From Flavobacteriales bacterium (GTDB taxonomy: Bacteria; Bacteroidota; Bacteroidia; NS11-12g; UBA9320): a stretch of DNA of 64,000 nucleotides. A program made the translations under genes and the position numbers. The stretch is taken from positions 1-64,000 of the forward strand of contig JACJZW010000010.1 of NCBI GenBank assembly GCA_020635355.1. The letters run 5' to 3'. Under the pieces are notes generated by a model. That model did not search any database and had not been told where the DNA came from. It saw nothing but the letters and a program-made list of their open reading frames with translations. Below, one piece after another: positions 1 to 7,877 of the stretch. Numbering within the stretch: the stretch's first letter is position 1; each line of letters opens with the position of its first letter.

Positions 1-281
1 ACTCGTCGGACCGAAACCCGCCCCTGTGGACATTCAAATTCACCATAGACGGAACTGTGTTCAAAAAACTCAACCAGATGACTATCCAAACCGGCACAGG
101 TTTCCCTTAATATGGATACACCGGGGACCTGTTTGTCAACAAATCGGTCAAAGGAATGATTGCGATAGAGAATGTTCCGATCGGGATCCACCAGAATGAT
201 TGGGCGATCAACATCATCGAAGACGGAACAATAGCTAAATAGCTCCTTGCTGAGTGAGAGAACAGTTCGCATGTGCGACAT
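1..281 (-). CDS. PAS-domain protein, C-terminal part outside window
   Basis: This open frame begins with ATG at 281 (a second in-frame ATG lies at 272) and runs off the left edge, so about 93 codons are visible. An in-frame TGA lies at 285-287, just upstream, which fixes the start. The residues around 28-50 (IILVDPDRNILYRNHSFDRF) read as a PAS fold: a short hydrophobic strand, a D-x-D-R-N turn and a following helix. PAS domains sense small ligands or redox state and usually sit in front of kinase, cyclase or transcription-factor output domains; the output domain here is not visible. There is no signal peptide or membrane segment in the visible part, so a cytoplasmic protein is likely. It is transcribed in the same direction as the arginase gene upstream of it. 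Confidence 0.6.
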   Translation of the reverse strand, partial: MSHMRTVLSLSKELFSYCSVFDDVDRPIILVDPDRNILYRNHSFDRFVDKQVPGVSILRETCAGLDSHLVEFFEHSSVYGEFECPQGRVSVRR

Positions 282-398
282 GGATCAAAATTTCCGATAA
301 AGTAGTAAGTAAACCGCACACAAGGTACGACAAAAAGTGTGAATATCAATGAAATGGAAGGCTATTGAACCCTTTCTCGTCCAGTAAACTGAACGAGC

Positions 399-1340
399 TT
401 ACAGTAACAACTTTCGAAGGATGTGAATGACCGCTTTTGCCATTTTATTTTCGACATCAATCAACGGATTGATCTCGGTTATTTCCAGACAGCTCACCTT
501 TTCTGATTGATATAAAACGGAAAGAAGTTCAACTGCCTGATCCAGGGTTAAGCCATTCTCCACGCTGGTTCCTGTTCCCTTGGAAACACTTGGGTCCATG
601 GAATCCACATCAAAAGAAATATAAATGTGATCGCATGCCGATAGGTATTCCAGTGACTCCTCAGCTACCTCGGTCATGGTTTTGTTGAGCATCCGAGCCG
701 GCACATAGTTCATAATCTCATTGTCGTCAATATCCTGCCATTCTTCATCCTCCAAATCACGAATAGCAATCATCACCAGGTCCTGAGGCTCAACCTTTGG
801 ATGGATGTGTTTTGGTCCCAAATGGGTTAGTTGCTCCCAGGCCGCCAACGTATTCGCATGCGGTGTATTGGTTGCATCAGACGCGTATCCTTCGCCCAAA
901 CTGGCTCCCAGCGGCATTCCGTGTACGTTCCCACTTGGTGTGGTGTAAGGTGTATGCAAATCAGCATGGGCGTCAATCCAAATCACGCCCAATCGCTTAT
1001 CCGGATAAAAATCCCGCATAGCAGCTATAGACCCCATTGCATTGCTATGATCCCCGGAAATAATGAGGGGAAACCGCCCCAGTTTCAGTTCATCCTGAAC
1101 TTCCTCTACCAGGCGCTCGTTTTGCTTTTGAATAAAGTCGATGTACTTCGCATGCTTGTAGGGTGATTCCCGAACCAATTCATGATTATATGAATCGATG
1201 TTTTTAAACGGGAATCTGGAATAGATGTGATTTCCTAACCGATGTTCCTCCATGCGGACCGCCACGGGTCCCAATCCTGCTCCTCGAACCCCGGCTCCTA
1301 TTTCGGACGGATTTTCAATGATGATGACGTTTCTTTCCAT
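399..1340 (-). CDS. Arginase / agmatinase family ureohydrolase
   Basis: The 313-residue protein belongs to the ureohydrolase family, binuclear manganese enzymes that hydrolyse guanidino compounds to urea. The three metal-binding signatures are present: GDHS at about residues 96-99, DAHADLHT at 123-130 and SFDVDSMDPS near 240. The length is normal for arginase (about 300 residues). Arginase, giving ornithine and urea, is the best guess because of the N-terminal form ENPSEIGAGVRG, but agmatinase or formiminoglutamase cannot be excluded. The start is the ATG at 1340. A TAnnTTTG-type promoter box lies about 30 bases upstream at 1369-1376 on the same strand, suggesting transcription as its own unit. 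No urease or ornithine pathway gene is next to it. Confidence 0.85.
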   Translation of the reverse strand: MERNVIIIENPSEIGAGVRGAGLGPVAVRMEEHRLGNHIYSRFPFKNIDSYNHELVRESPYKHAKYIDFIQKQNERLVEEVQDELKLGRFPLIISGDHSNAMGSIAAMRDFYPDKRLGVIWIDAHADLHTPYTTPSGNVHGMPLGASLGEGYASDATNTPHANTLAAWEQLTHLGPKHIHPKVEPQDLVMIAIRDLEDEEWQDIDDNEIMNYVPARMLNKTMTEVAEESLEYLSACDHIYISFDVDSMDPSVSKGTGTSVENGLTLDQAVELLSVLYQSEKVSCLEITEINPLIDVENKMAKAVIHILRKLLL

Positions 1341-1368
1341 ACCAATCTTCGTTCAGGAAGATTTGCTG

Positions 1369-1376
1369 CAAAGATA
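1369..1376 (-). promoter_or_regulatory. Bacteroidota -7 box for the arginase gene
   Basis: On the minus strand this reads TATCTTTG, an exact match to the Bacteroidota TAnnTTTG element. It lies 28 bases before the arginase ATG. No convincing -33 TTG box was identified. Confidence 0.45.
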
Positions 1377-1395
1377 TTCAATTCGGATTGCTCGA

Positions 1396-2295
1396 TTATC
1401 CGCGCATTCTCTGGCGCTTAACCAGAAAAGGGATTAAAATCTGATCGATGGGTTTGGAGACATCGGCCTCTATCAGATCGATTCGATACTGTGCGGCACG
1501 AAACTTCAATTCACGGTGGAACTGATTCATACGATCCACATACGCTTCCCGAACTTCAGAGGGGAACAATCGGATGCGCTCACCCGTTTCGCTGTCCTGA
1601 AAGGTGTAGGGCCTGTTTTGATAATCAAATTCCAGTTCCATAGGCGCATGCTGTGTGTGGAACAGAATTACTTCATGCTTATTGTACTTCAAATGCTGAA
1701 GCGCATCAAAAACGGCATCCGGATCATTGGAGTCAAACATATCACTGAAAATGATAACCATACTTCTCCGGTGAATGCGTTCTGCAATTTCGTGAAGGGT
1801 ATCTACCAATCCGGTTCCGGAATTCCCGGACTTAGTCTGATAGAGCTGAGTCAGGAACTGCAATAACTGGATGTGATGACTCCCGGAGGATCGAACCTCC
1901 GTTTGCGTTTGTATGGTTGAATCAAATAAAGTGAGGCCAACAGCATCACGCTGCATTTTCATCAAGTGCATGATGGAAGCAGCACCCAGAATGGAAAATT
2001 GCAGTTTGGATAAACCTGAGTCAGGAAAATACATGGACCCGGATTGATCAATCAAAATCCGACATCGCAGATTGGTTTCTTCCTCAAAGCGCTTGACATA
2101 CAAACGCTCCGTCCGCGCATAAAGCTTCCAGTCAATGTTCCGAACCGATTCCCCGCTGTTGTATTGTCTGTGTTCGGCAAACTCCACCGAGAAACCATGA
2201 TACGGACTCTTGTGAAGTCCCGTAATAAATCCTTCAACTACCTGACGGGCAAGTAATTCCAGATTTTCCGGACGTAGTATTTGAATTTCGCTCAA
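1396..2295 (-). CDS. DUF58 domain-containing protein
   Basis: The 299-residue protein matches the DUF58 family, soluble proteins with a von Willebrand factor A-like fold that usually act with MoxR AAA+ ATPases. Visible signatures are the block around residues 40-75 (NIDWKLYARTERLYVKRFEE, the DUF58 core), and DQSGSM near residue 90, which is the MIDAS-like start of the vWA domain. There is no signal peptide. In most relatives a moxR gene sits next to it; none is present here. The gene starts immediately after the thioredoxin terminator, whose loop contains a possible promoter. The function is unknown; a chaperone-like role with MoxR is inference from the family. Confidence 0.8.
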   Translation of the reverse strand: MSEIQILRPENLELLARQVVEGFITGLHKSPYHGFSVEFAEHRQYNSGESVRNIDWKLYARTERLYVKRFEEETNLRCRILIDQSGSMYFPDSGLSKLQFSILGAASIMHLMKMQRDAVGLTLFDSTIQTQTEVRSSGSHHIQLLQFLTQLYQTKSGNSGTGLVDTLHEIAERIHRRSMVIIFSDMFDSNDPDAVFDALQHLKYNKHEVILFHTQHAPMELEFDYQNRPYTFQDSETGERIRLFPSEVREAYVDRMNQFHRELKFRAAQYRIDLIEADVSKPIDQILIPFLVKRQRMRG

Positions 2296-2330
2296 AATAA
2301 AAAGCGGTGGTTACAAAGATAACCACCGCT
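2296..2330 (-). terminator. Terminator after thioredoxin, with -7 box in its loop
   Basis: A perfect 11-bp stem (AGCGGTGGTTA at 2303-2313 with TAACCACCGCT at 2320-2330) and a 6-base loop are followed on the minus strand by a T-rich run, the classical intrinsic terminator form for trxA. The loop and stem edge (2314-2321) also read TATCTTTG on the minus strand, a TAnnTTTG box 18 bases upstream of the DUF58 start. Confidence 0.85.
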
Positions 2331-2352
2331 CTCTCAAAATATTGTTATGGAA

Positions 2353-2673
2353 TTAGGCCAATTGCGCCTCAAGCTTGCCGGTAATGGTGCTTTTAGGCAC
2401 GGCGCCGATTAACTTATCGACAACCTCACCGTTTTTGAAGACCAACAAGGTTGGAATGCTTCGAATGCCATATTGCATCGGTGTGTTGCGATTCTCATCT
2501 ACGTTCATCTTACCAATTTTTACCTTACCATCGTATTCAGAAGAAAGCTCTTCCACGATTGGTGCAATCATGCGGCATGGTCCACACCATACGGCCCAAA
2601 AATCAACGAGGACAGGTACGTCACTATTGATTACTTCATTCTCCCAGTTAGCGTCTGTTAATTCAATTGCCAT
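2353..2673 (-). CDS. trxA: Thioredoxin
   Basis: The 106-residue protein is a single-domain thioredoxin, a general protein-disulfide reductase of the cytoplasm reduced by thioredoxin reductase. The active-site motif WCGPC is at residues 29-33, the cis-proline loop SIPTLLVF near 75-82, and the length equals that of E. coli thioredoxin 1. No signal peptide is present, so it is not a periplasmic TlpA-type protein. A promoter box (2704-2711, minus) lies 31 bases upstream and a strong terminator (2296-2330) follows, so it is probably a monocistronic transcript. It is divergent from the M23 peptidase gene. Confidence 0.95.
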   Translation of the reverse strand: MAIELTDANWENEVINSDVPVLVDFWAVWCGPCRMIAPIVEELSSEYDGKVKIGKMNVDENRNTPMQYGIRSIPTLLVFKNGEVVDKLIGAVPKSTITGKLEAQLA

Positions 2674-2703
2674 GTTCTTTTTCTTCGGCGTTAATGTTGA
2701 TTA

Positions 2704-2711
2704 CAAAAGTA
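2704..2711 (-). promoter_or_regulatory. -7 box for trxA
   Basis: The minus strand reads TACTTTTG, matching TAnnTTTG, with a TTG triplet 18 bases further upstream that could be the -33 element. Confidence 0.5.
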
Positions 2712-2782
2712 TCTGTTCAACCCCAAACACAATATTATTGTTCCATAATTTGTTCTGATACGCGTATAGCAGTTCCCTATCT

Positions 2783-4042
2783 ATGACCAACAAATCCGCT
2801 GCCGCTCTGGCCTTTCTGATCATCGTGCTGTTCGGTTGTTCGCAACCCAAATCTACAACAGAACATATATCCGATGACCAGGATGCGCCTTCAGTCACGG
2901 CAAATGATTCCCTCCGACCAGAGAACGTGCTGTATGGTATTCAATTAACCAAGCAACATCTTTTGGTGGATTCCGGTCGGATTAAACCCAACGAGTTATT
3001 TCAATCCATTTTCGATCCCTATCACCTTCCGTATTCGGAATTTTATCAGGCTACTCAAGCGGTTGATTCCATTTTCTCTTTTCGAAAAATTCAGTCCGGG
3101 AAGGACTACCAGGTGGTGTATGAGCAAACCGATAGCGGCAAGCGCGTGCATTATTTTGTTTACCATCACCTACCGGAAAAAAAACTGATCATTCATTTTG
3201 GGGATTCCTCCACAGCCTGGTGGCACGAGTTACCGGTGGAGACCATCGAACGCACCTTGGCGAGCCGGATCACCCAAACGTTGTATCACTCCATCATTAA
3301 TGCCGGTATTTCCTATGATTTGGGCATTCAACTTTCCGAGGTATTTGCCTGGCAGGTTGATTTTTTCAAGATCGATGAACATGATTTTGTGAAGGTGATT
3401 TTCGAAGAGCGGCGAATTGAAGGAACACCTGTGGGCATTGGTAAGGTCATTTCCGCAGAATTTTATCACCGCGGCGATACCTTTTGGGCCTTTCGATTTG
3501 AACAGGATAGTGCTCATAGCTATTTCGACGAAACGGGAAAGAGTTTACGCAAAGCCTTCCTCAAGGCTCCGCTGAAATATTCACGAATTTCATCCCGATA
3601 TACCAAGCGCCGCTTTCATCCGGTTCAAAAGCGCTGGAAGGCCCACCTTGGAACGGACTATGCAGCCCCAACAGGAACCCCAATTCGAACCGTTGGCGAT
3701 GGCGTAGTGGTGGCATCCGGATACACCCGTGGCAATGGCAACTATGTTAAGGTGAAGCACAACGCCACCTATACCACTCAATACTTACACATGAGCAGGA
3801 TTGCCCGTATATCGCGTGTGGGCAACCACGTGCGGCAAGGTGAAGTGATTGGGTATGTGGGCTCCACCGGTTTGGCTACCGGACCGCATTTGTGTTTTCG
3901 CTTTTGGAAGAACGGCGTTCAAATTGATCCGTTCACGGTTAAAATTCCTCCATCAACTCCGGTTAAGGAAGACTTAAAATCCGCGTTTGAATCCTTAAAG
4001 GCGAGTGAGAAATCCAGACTGGATGCCTTGACCTTCCAGTGA
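2783..4042 (+). CDS. M23-family peptidoglycan endopeptidase-like lipoprotein
   Basis: The 419-residue protein begins with a lipoprotein signal (hydrophobic stretch then LFGC, lipid-modified Cys about residue 19), so it should be anchored in an envelope membrane. The C-terminal third (about 280-385) is an M23/LytM peptidase domain, whose members cut peptide cross-links in peptidoglycan. The first zinc pair is seen in HLGTD (His288, Asp292) and another histidine in YLHMSR. The usual final H-x-H is H-L-C (His369, Cys371), so one expected histidine is replaced by cysteine. The middle region (about 45-270) is a Bacteroidota-specific N-terminal extension. Activity is therefore likely but not certain. 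The gene is divergent from trxA and ends 1 base before the convergent TonB-like gene. Confidence 0.85.
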   Translation: MTNKSAAALAFLIIVLFGCSQPKSTTEHISDDQDAPSVTANDSLRPENVLYGIQLTKQHLLVDSGRIKPNELFQSIFDPYHLPYSEFYQATQAVDSIFSFRKIQSGKDYQVVYEQTDSGKRVHYFVYHHLPEKKLIIHFGDSSTAWWHELPVETIERTLASRITQTLYHSIINAGISYDLGIQLSEVFAWQVDFFKIDEHDFVKVIFEERRIEGTPVGIGKVISAEFYHRGDTFWAFRFEQDSAHSYFDETGKSLRKAFLKAPLKYSRISSRYTKRRFHPVQKRWKAHLGTDYAAPTGTPIRTVGDGVVVASGYTRGNGNYVKVKHNATYTTQYLHMSRIARISRVGNHVRQGEVIGYVGSTGLATGPHLCFRFWKNGVQIDPFTVKIPPSTPVKEDLKSAFESLKASEKSRLDALTFQ

Positions 4043-4043
4043 T

Positions 4044-4739
4044 CTACCTAAACAAGAATGTCTGGGTGATTTGAACACCCACCTTTCGGCCCCGGATTAG
4101 CCCAGGATGCCAACCTCCTGCCTTGTCCAGTACATATTGCATGTATCGATCAGATGTCCCTGTCTTGTTCTCCAGAATCGAAACATTTAATAATCGGCCG
4201 GTGGTATCGACAATAAATTGAATGGTACAACTACCTGATACATTGCGGAGTTTAAGGCTATCGACCAGTAAAACCTGCATCCGCTTCACCAGAGAATCAT
4301 GTCCATAGGTATAGAACGGCGGAATGTCACTTACTTCATAAAAGGTCACCTTATAGCCTTCTGCCGGACCTTCCTGTTCATGCTGGTATTTAAAATCAAA
4401 GGACAGAATGATCTGCGAGGATGACGGAATGTTGTTATACATGGCCGGAATCCAATTGGGCATTTGATTGATAAAGGATTCAACCTCGTCTTCAAAACCC
4501 AATCCGCTGTTTTCGTAAATAAACTCCTGAATACTTGGTCTGCCAATGGAATCAATACGCACCAATACCTTGATGGTCCTGTCGGCCTTGGATTCCAATG
4601 CCGATGTTGGATACTTCAGGTGCTGCGACATAAAGAGATTATAGGCATTATTGCCCCCCGGAAACCGTGCCGGTATGTCGGTTTGGGCATTCGCCAACAA
4701 ACCAACTAACAAGCTAAAAAGGACTAATGGGAGTTTCAT
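4044..4739 (-). CDS. Protein with two TonB C-terminal-like domains
   Basis: The 231-residue protein has a signal peptide (about residues 1-18, ending ANA) and therefore acts in the envelope. Two segments resemble the TonB C-terminal fold: about 22-115, opening with RFPGGNNAYNLFMSQHLKYP, and about 130-230, which has IQFIVDTTGRLLNVSILENK. The motif order (FPGG, then KYP, then a V-x-D-x-x-G-x turn) is typical of Bacteroidota TonB-related proteins. It lacks the N-terminal membrane anchor and proline-rich linker of a true TonB, so it is unlikely to energise receptors by itself. The gene begins 2 bases after the histidine kinase stop and is probably cotranscribed with it. Confidence 0.65.
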   Translation of the reverse strand: MKLPLVLFSLLVGLLANAQTDIPARFPGGNNAYNLFMSQHLKYPTSALESKADRTIKVLVRIDSIGRPSIQEFIYENSGLGFEDEVESFINQMPNWIPAMYNNIPSSSQIILSFDFKYQHEQEGPAEGYKVTFYEVSDIPPFYTYGHDSLVKRMQVLLVDSLKLRNVSGSCTIQFIVDTTGRLLNVSILENKTGTSDRYMQYVLDKAGGWHPGLIRGRKVGVQITQTFLFR

Positions 4740-4741
4740 GA

Positions 4742-5893
4742 TTACTGTTTCAACAAAATTCGGAAAGTGGTTCGTTTATTCGGTATGGACTCCTTAACGT
4801 AAATGGATCCTCGGTGATAATTGTCGATGATTCGCTTTGCCAGAGACAATCCAAGGCCCCAACCGCGCTTTTTAGTCGTGAAGCCGGGTTCAAAAATCGT
4901 TGAAAACCGATTCCCAGGTATCCCCTTTCCTGTGTCGGAAATATCGATGTACACCCAGTTATCCTTCCACCCGCATTCGTACCGCATCTCCCCTTCCCCA
5001 TTCATGGCATCAACGGCATTTTTGGTAAGGTTTTCAATTACCCAGGCAAACAGAGGAACGTTGATCTGACGGATTAGATCTTCCTGGCAATCTTCAATTA
5101 CAAAGCTCACCCGACTGGGCAGGCGCTTTTGAAGATATTGAACGGTTTCAACCACCACGTCATGAACATTGTGTTCTTCCAGAACCGGTTCCGAACCAAT
5201 TTTTGAAAACCGTTCAGTAATAAGCTCCAACCTACTTAAGTCACGTTGCATTTCAAACAGCAGTTCGTCGCTCACTGGACCGTCATTCTGCTTTAGTAAT
5301 TCCATCCACGCCAGAAGTGATGAGATGGGCGTCCCTAATTGATGGGCCGTTTCCTTGCTCATACCAACCCACACCTGATTTTGTTCGGACTTTCTGGAAT
5401 AGGAAAAGGCCATATAGCTCACCAGAAGAAAAAGAGCGATGATGGTCAATTGAACATACGGGTAGTATTTCAACTTGGTGTACAAGATGGAGTTTTCATA
5501 ATAAAACGTGAGTTGGCCGCCTTCGTACTCCGTGATGATCGGTTCGTTCTCCGATTTCATCTCTTCGATCTTGGCCAGCAAATAGGCCTTGTCATTTGAC
5601 TTGGTTGAATCCAGGTTTCGGTGTGTGATGATGGCATCGTCCATTACCGCTATCACGGGAATGGTGGTGTTGGCACTCACAATAGACAGTGGATAGGATA
5701 TATCTTCCTGTTTATCGAGGTCCACCGAAACAATGATGCGGGTTGCTTCTGCCCACGAATTCACTTTTACCCGTTCCTCTTCCTTCAATCGCTCTACGAG
5801 ATTATCGGTGTACACCAATGATACGGCGATTATACTGGCCGCCAAGCCAAGAAGGGCATACTTAATCCAGGTCCGTATCTGAAAGGAATTCAT
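4742..5893 (-). CDS. Membrane-bound sensor histidine kinase
   Basis: The 383-residue protein has a membrane segment at about 12-30, an extracytoplasmic sensing region of about 110 residues, and a second membrane segment at about 145-165. The cytoplasmic part has the histidine phosphoacceptor helix (ETAHQLGTPISSLLAWMELL, about 180-200) and a HATPase_c domain with N-box NLTKNAVDAM and G-boxes DTGKGIPG and KKRGWGLGLSLAKRI. It should autophosphorylate in response to an envelope signal and pass phosphate to a response regulator, but no regulator gene is adjacent, so it is an orphan here. The ligand is unknown. The TonB-like gene follows directly in the same operon. Confidence 0.9.
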   Translation of the reverse strand: MNSFQIRTWIKYALLGLAASIIAVSLVYTDNLVERLKEEERVKVNSWAEATRIIVSVDLDKQEDISYPLSIVSANTTIPVIAVMDDAIITHRNLDSTKSNDKAYLLAKIEEMKSENEPIITEYEGGQLTFYYENSILYTKLKYYPYVQLTIIALFLLVSYMAFSYSRKSEQNQVWVGMSKETAHQLGTPISSLLAWMELLKQNDGPVSDELLFEMQRDLSRLELITERFSKIGSEPVLEEHNVHDVVVETVQYLQKRLPSRVSFVIEDCQEDLIRQINVPLFAWVIENLTKNAVDAMNGEGEMRYECGWKDNWVYIDISDTGKGIPGNRFSTIFEPGFTTKKRGWGLGLSLAKRIIDNYHRGSIYVKESIPNKRTTFRILLKQ

Positions 5894-6138
5894 GGAGATG
5901 AGATTCGCAAATTAGCGGATTTTTAAGCATCAACTCGCACTCATAATCAACACGTTGAGCCATTATTGGCTAAATCCGTACACCTGACAAACGACATATT
6001 GCCCACAATCTGTTGTACACCATCCATTGGAACAACTGGCCATTTCATCCACCCTTTCACCAAAATCATCTATGGATGATGATACCGAAATGTATTTATC
6101 TCCCTCAAATCCTACCTTTGAGCCCACAGAGGCTTCAC
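5894..6138. other. Intergenic region between divergent kinase and cyclase genes
   Basis: This stretch of about 245 bases contains the promoters of both flanking genes. The only element clear to me is the cyclase -7 box at 6113-6120. No repeat or RNA gene was seen. Confidence 0.5.
6113..6120 (+). promoter_or_regulatory. -7 box for cyclase gene
   Basis: The sequence TACCTTTG matches TAnnTTTG and lies 18 bases before the ATG at 6139. It supports that start over the upstream in-frame ATG at 6013, which lies before the promoter. Confidence 0.5.
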
Positions 6139-6891
6139 ATGATTCTACAGTTTGAAATTGGTTCTAAACAACTGAAGGTAAATACAGATCACTATATCGA
6201 TTTGTCCTTCCCCCTGAAGCCAGGTTCCAACAATCCCAATGCCTATCACATCGGACATCCCAAGTTTCAGGCGTTTTGTGCCGGAACCTTTGTGGGCGAT
6301 GTGTCTCAAGGTGGGGCGTGCAACTGTGAAGACATTACGTTCAATGCCCACGGAAATGGAACCCATACGGAAGGGATTGGGCACATCACATCGGAGCGCA
6401 TTGCCATTCGGGACGTATTAACCGATGTATGGGCTTATGCGCGTGTCTTGAGTGTTACACCTTCCGGAGCCGATGGTTCTCAATATATAGATCATACGGT
6501 CCTTGATTCGGTTGATTTGACCGAAGTCGATGCCCTTATTATTCGAACACTTCCAAATGATGTTGCCAAGAACCGACGAATTTGGTCGGGCAGTAACCCT
6601 CCGTTCTTTACCCCGGAGTTTATGAGGCGATTGGTTGAAAACGACGTCCAACATTTACTGACCGATCTGCCTTCGGTTGATCCCGAAGAAGACGATGGTT
6701 TACTTTCAGCCCACAAAACGTTCTGGAACTACCCCTCATCTCCACGGATGAACGCCACTATCTCTGAGATGGTTTTTGTTCCGGATGAGGTGACCGATGG
6801 TGCCTATATGCTCACCATTCAAATTGCACCGTTTCATTCAGATGCGAGTCCAAGCCGACCACTTCTCTTCCCGATAATTGACGCTTCATGA
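6139..6891 (+). CDS. Cyclase / kynurenine formamidase-like hydrolase
   Basis: From ATG 6139 the product is 250 residues and starts MILQFEIG. It belongs to the cyclase family (Pfam Cyclase, PF04199), metal-dependent hydrolases that include kynurenine formamidase and isatin hydrolase. The metal-binding motif HGNGTHTEGIGHI corresponds to the family H-x-G-T-H-x-D-x-x-x-H pattern, with Glu in the Asp position. The open frame extends upstream to 6013, but those 42 residues look non-coding and the promoter box at 6113 lies inside them. No tryptophan-catabolism gene is nearby, so the substrate is uncertain. The last bases overlap the next gene in an ATGA arrangement, implying translational coupling. 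Confidence 0.75.
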   Translation: MILQFEIGSKQLKVNTDHYIDLSFPLKPGSNNPNAYHIGHPKFQAFCAGTFVGDVSQGGACNCEDITFNAHGNGTHTEGIGHITSERIAIRDVLTDVWAYARVLSVTPSGADGSQYIDHTVLDSVDLTEVDALIIRTLPNDVAKNRRIWSGSNPPFFTPEFMRRLVENDVQHLLTDLPSVDPEEDDGLLSAHKTFWNYPSSPRMNATISEMVFVPDEVTDGAYMLTIQIAPFHSDASPSRPLLFPIIDAS

Positions 6892-7877
6892 ATTGGGAGC
6901 AACCCTACTTTCTGATTTCCAGCCTATCGTCCAGCCTCATAAACTCCATTCGTGAGGTTCCCGAGGCACCCGATCGCATTCTAATCATCAAACAGGATGA
7001 AATTGGCGACATGGTGTATACACTGCATGTTTTATCGGCCATACGAACCCGGTACACCCAAGCCGAGATCACTCTTCTATGTAATAAGATAAATGCTTCC
7101 TGGGTTGGCGAATTGGGCTATGCGGATCACATCATTCACACGATTGAAGAGCGCTCAGGGCGATACGATCTTTGGGTTGAATTGCGAGGATGGTATCCTT
7201 CGCTATTCGCTTGTGTTCGGCAATTCAATGCCTACAGGCTGGATCGTGGGACTCAGCGCTTAAAAAACAAATTCTCTGGTGGTCAGCTTCACGAGCGTCT
7301 CACCAATTGGAATATCGTACAACCCTTGTTTCCTGAGCTGGAATTACCGGAAATCGCCTTGAACATACCGGAATCCATTACCAATGAGGCCATCGAATTG
7401 ATACCAGATAACCCTGAGGGATACATCGTATTTCACTGTGGTGCACGGGAGGTGACGCGACGATGGAGTCCGGAACATTTTGCCAAACTAGCCGACTTGC
7501 TTTATGAAGAATATCGCACTCCGGTGATCCTCGTAGGGGCCAATAATGAAGGGGAACTTAATCAGGAAATTGCCGGGTTAACCAAGGGGAAGATTATCGA
7601 CCTAAGCGGAAAAACAAGCATACTTCAGATGGCAGCTATCATCAGAAAGGCACGTTTGTTTATTGGAAATGAAAGTGGGCCATTACATTTTGCGATTGTT
7701 CAGCGAACTCCTCTGCTTGCCTTGTTTGGTCCCGGGGTTAAAAATGTTTTCTATCCGTATTACGAAAATCAGATTGTGATCCATCCGGAATCTACCAAGG
7801 ACGATCGGGCAACGTCCATGGAGCGCATATCGTTTTATGTGGTGGTTGAGCAGGCAAAGTCCCTGTTGGACGGGTAA
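6888..7877 (+). CDS. Glycosyltransferase family 9 (heptosyltransferase-like)
   Basis: The 329-residue protein fits glycosyltransferase family 9, GT-B enzymes that add heptose to LPS core. Visible signs are the N-terminal Rossmann start (RILIIKQDEIGDMVYTLHVL, about 27-46), where family members have a K-x-x-x-x-G-D motif, and the C-terminal donor-binding region with FHCGAREVTRRWSPEHFAKL, followed by FIGNESGPLHFA near 262-273. It overlaps the cyclase gene by 4 bases and is presumably cotranscribed with it. An LPS-heptose kinase gene lies 10 kb away, consistent with a heptose-containing envelope glycan. The acceptor sugar cannot be read from the sequence. It ends directly against the convergent DUF4350 gene. 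Confidence 0.85.
   Translation: MNWEQPYFLISSLSSSLINSIREVPEAPDRILIIKQDEIGDMVYTLHVLSAIRTRYTQAEITLLCNKINASWVGELGYADHIIHTIEERSGRYDLWVELRGWYPSLFACVRQFNAYRLDRGTQRLKNKFSGGQLHERLTNWNIVQPLFPELELPEIALNIPESITNEAIELIPDNPEGYIVFHCGAREVTRRWSPEHFAKLADLLYEEYRTPVILVGANNEGELNQEIAGLTKGKIIDLSGKTSILQMAAIIRKARLFIGNESGPLHFAIVQRTPLLALFGPGVKNVFYPYYENQIVIHPESTKDDRATSMERISFYVVVEQAKSLLDG

Noticed and set aside
107..349. 80-residue open frame on the minus strand at the left edge
   Set aside because: It overlaps the PAS-domain frame on the same strand, has no family resemblance, and the PAS frame is clearly coding.
6013..6138. Upstream start for the cyclase
   Set aside because: The added 42 residues are not family-like and contain the -7 promoter box.
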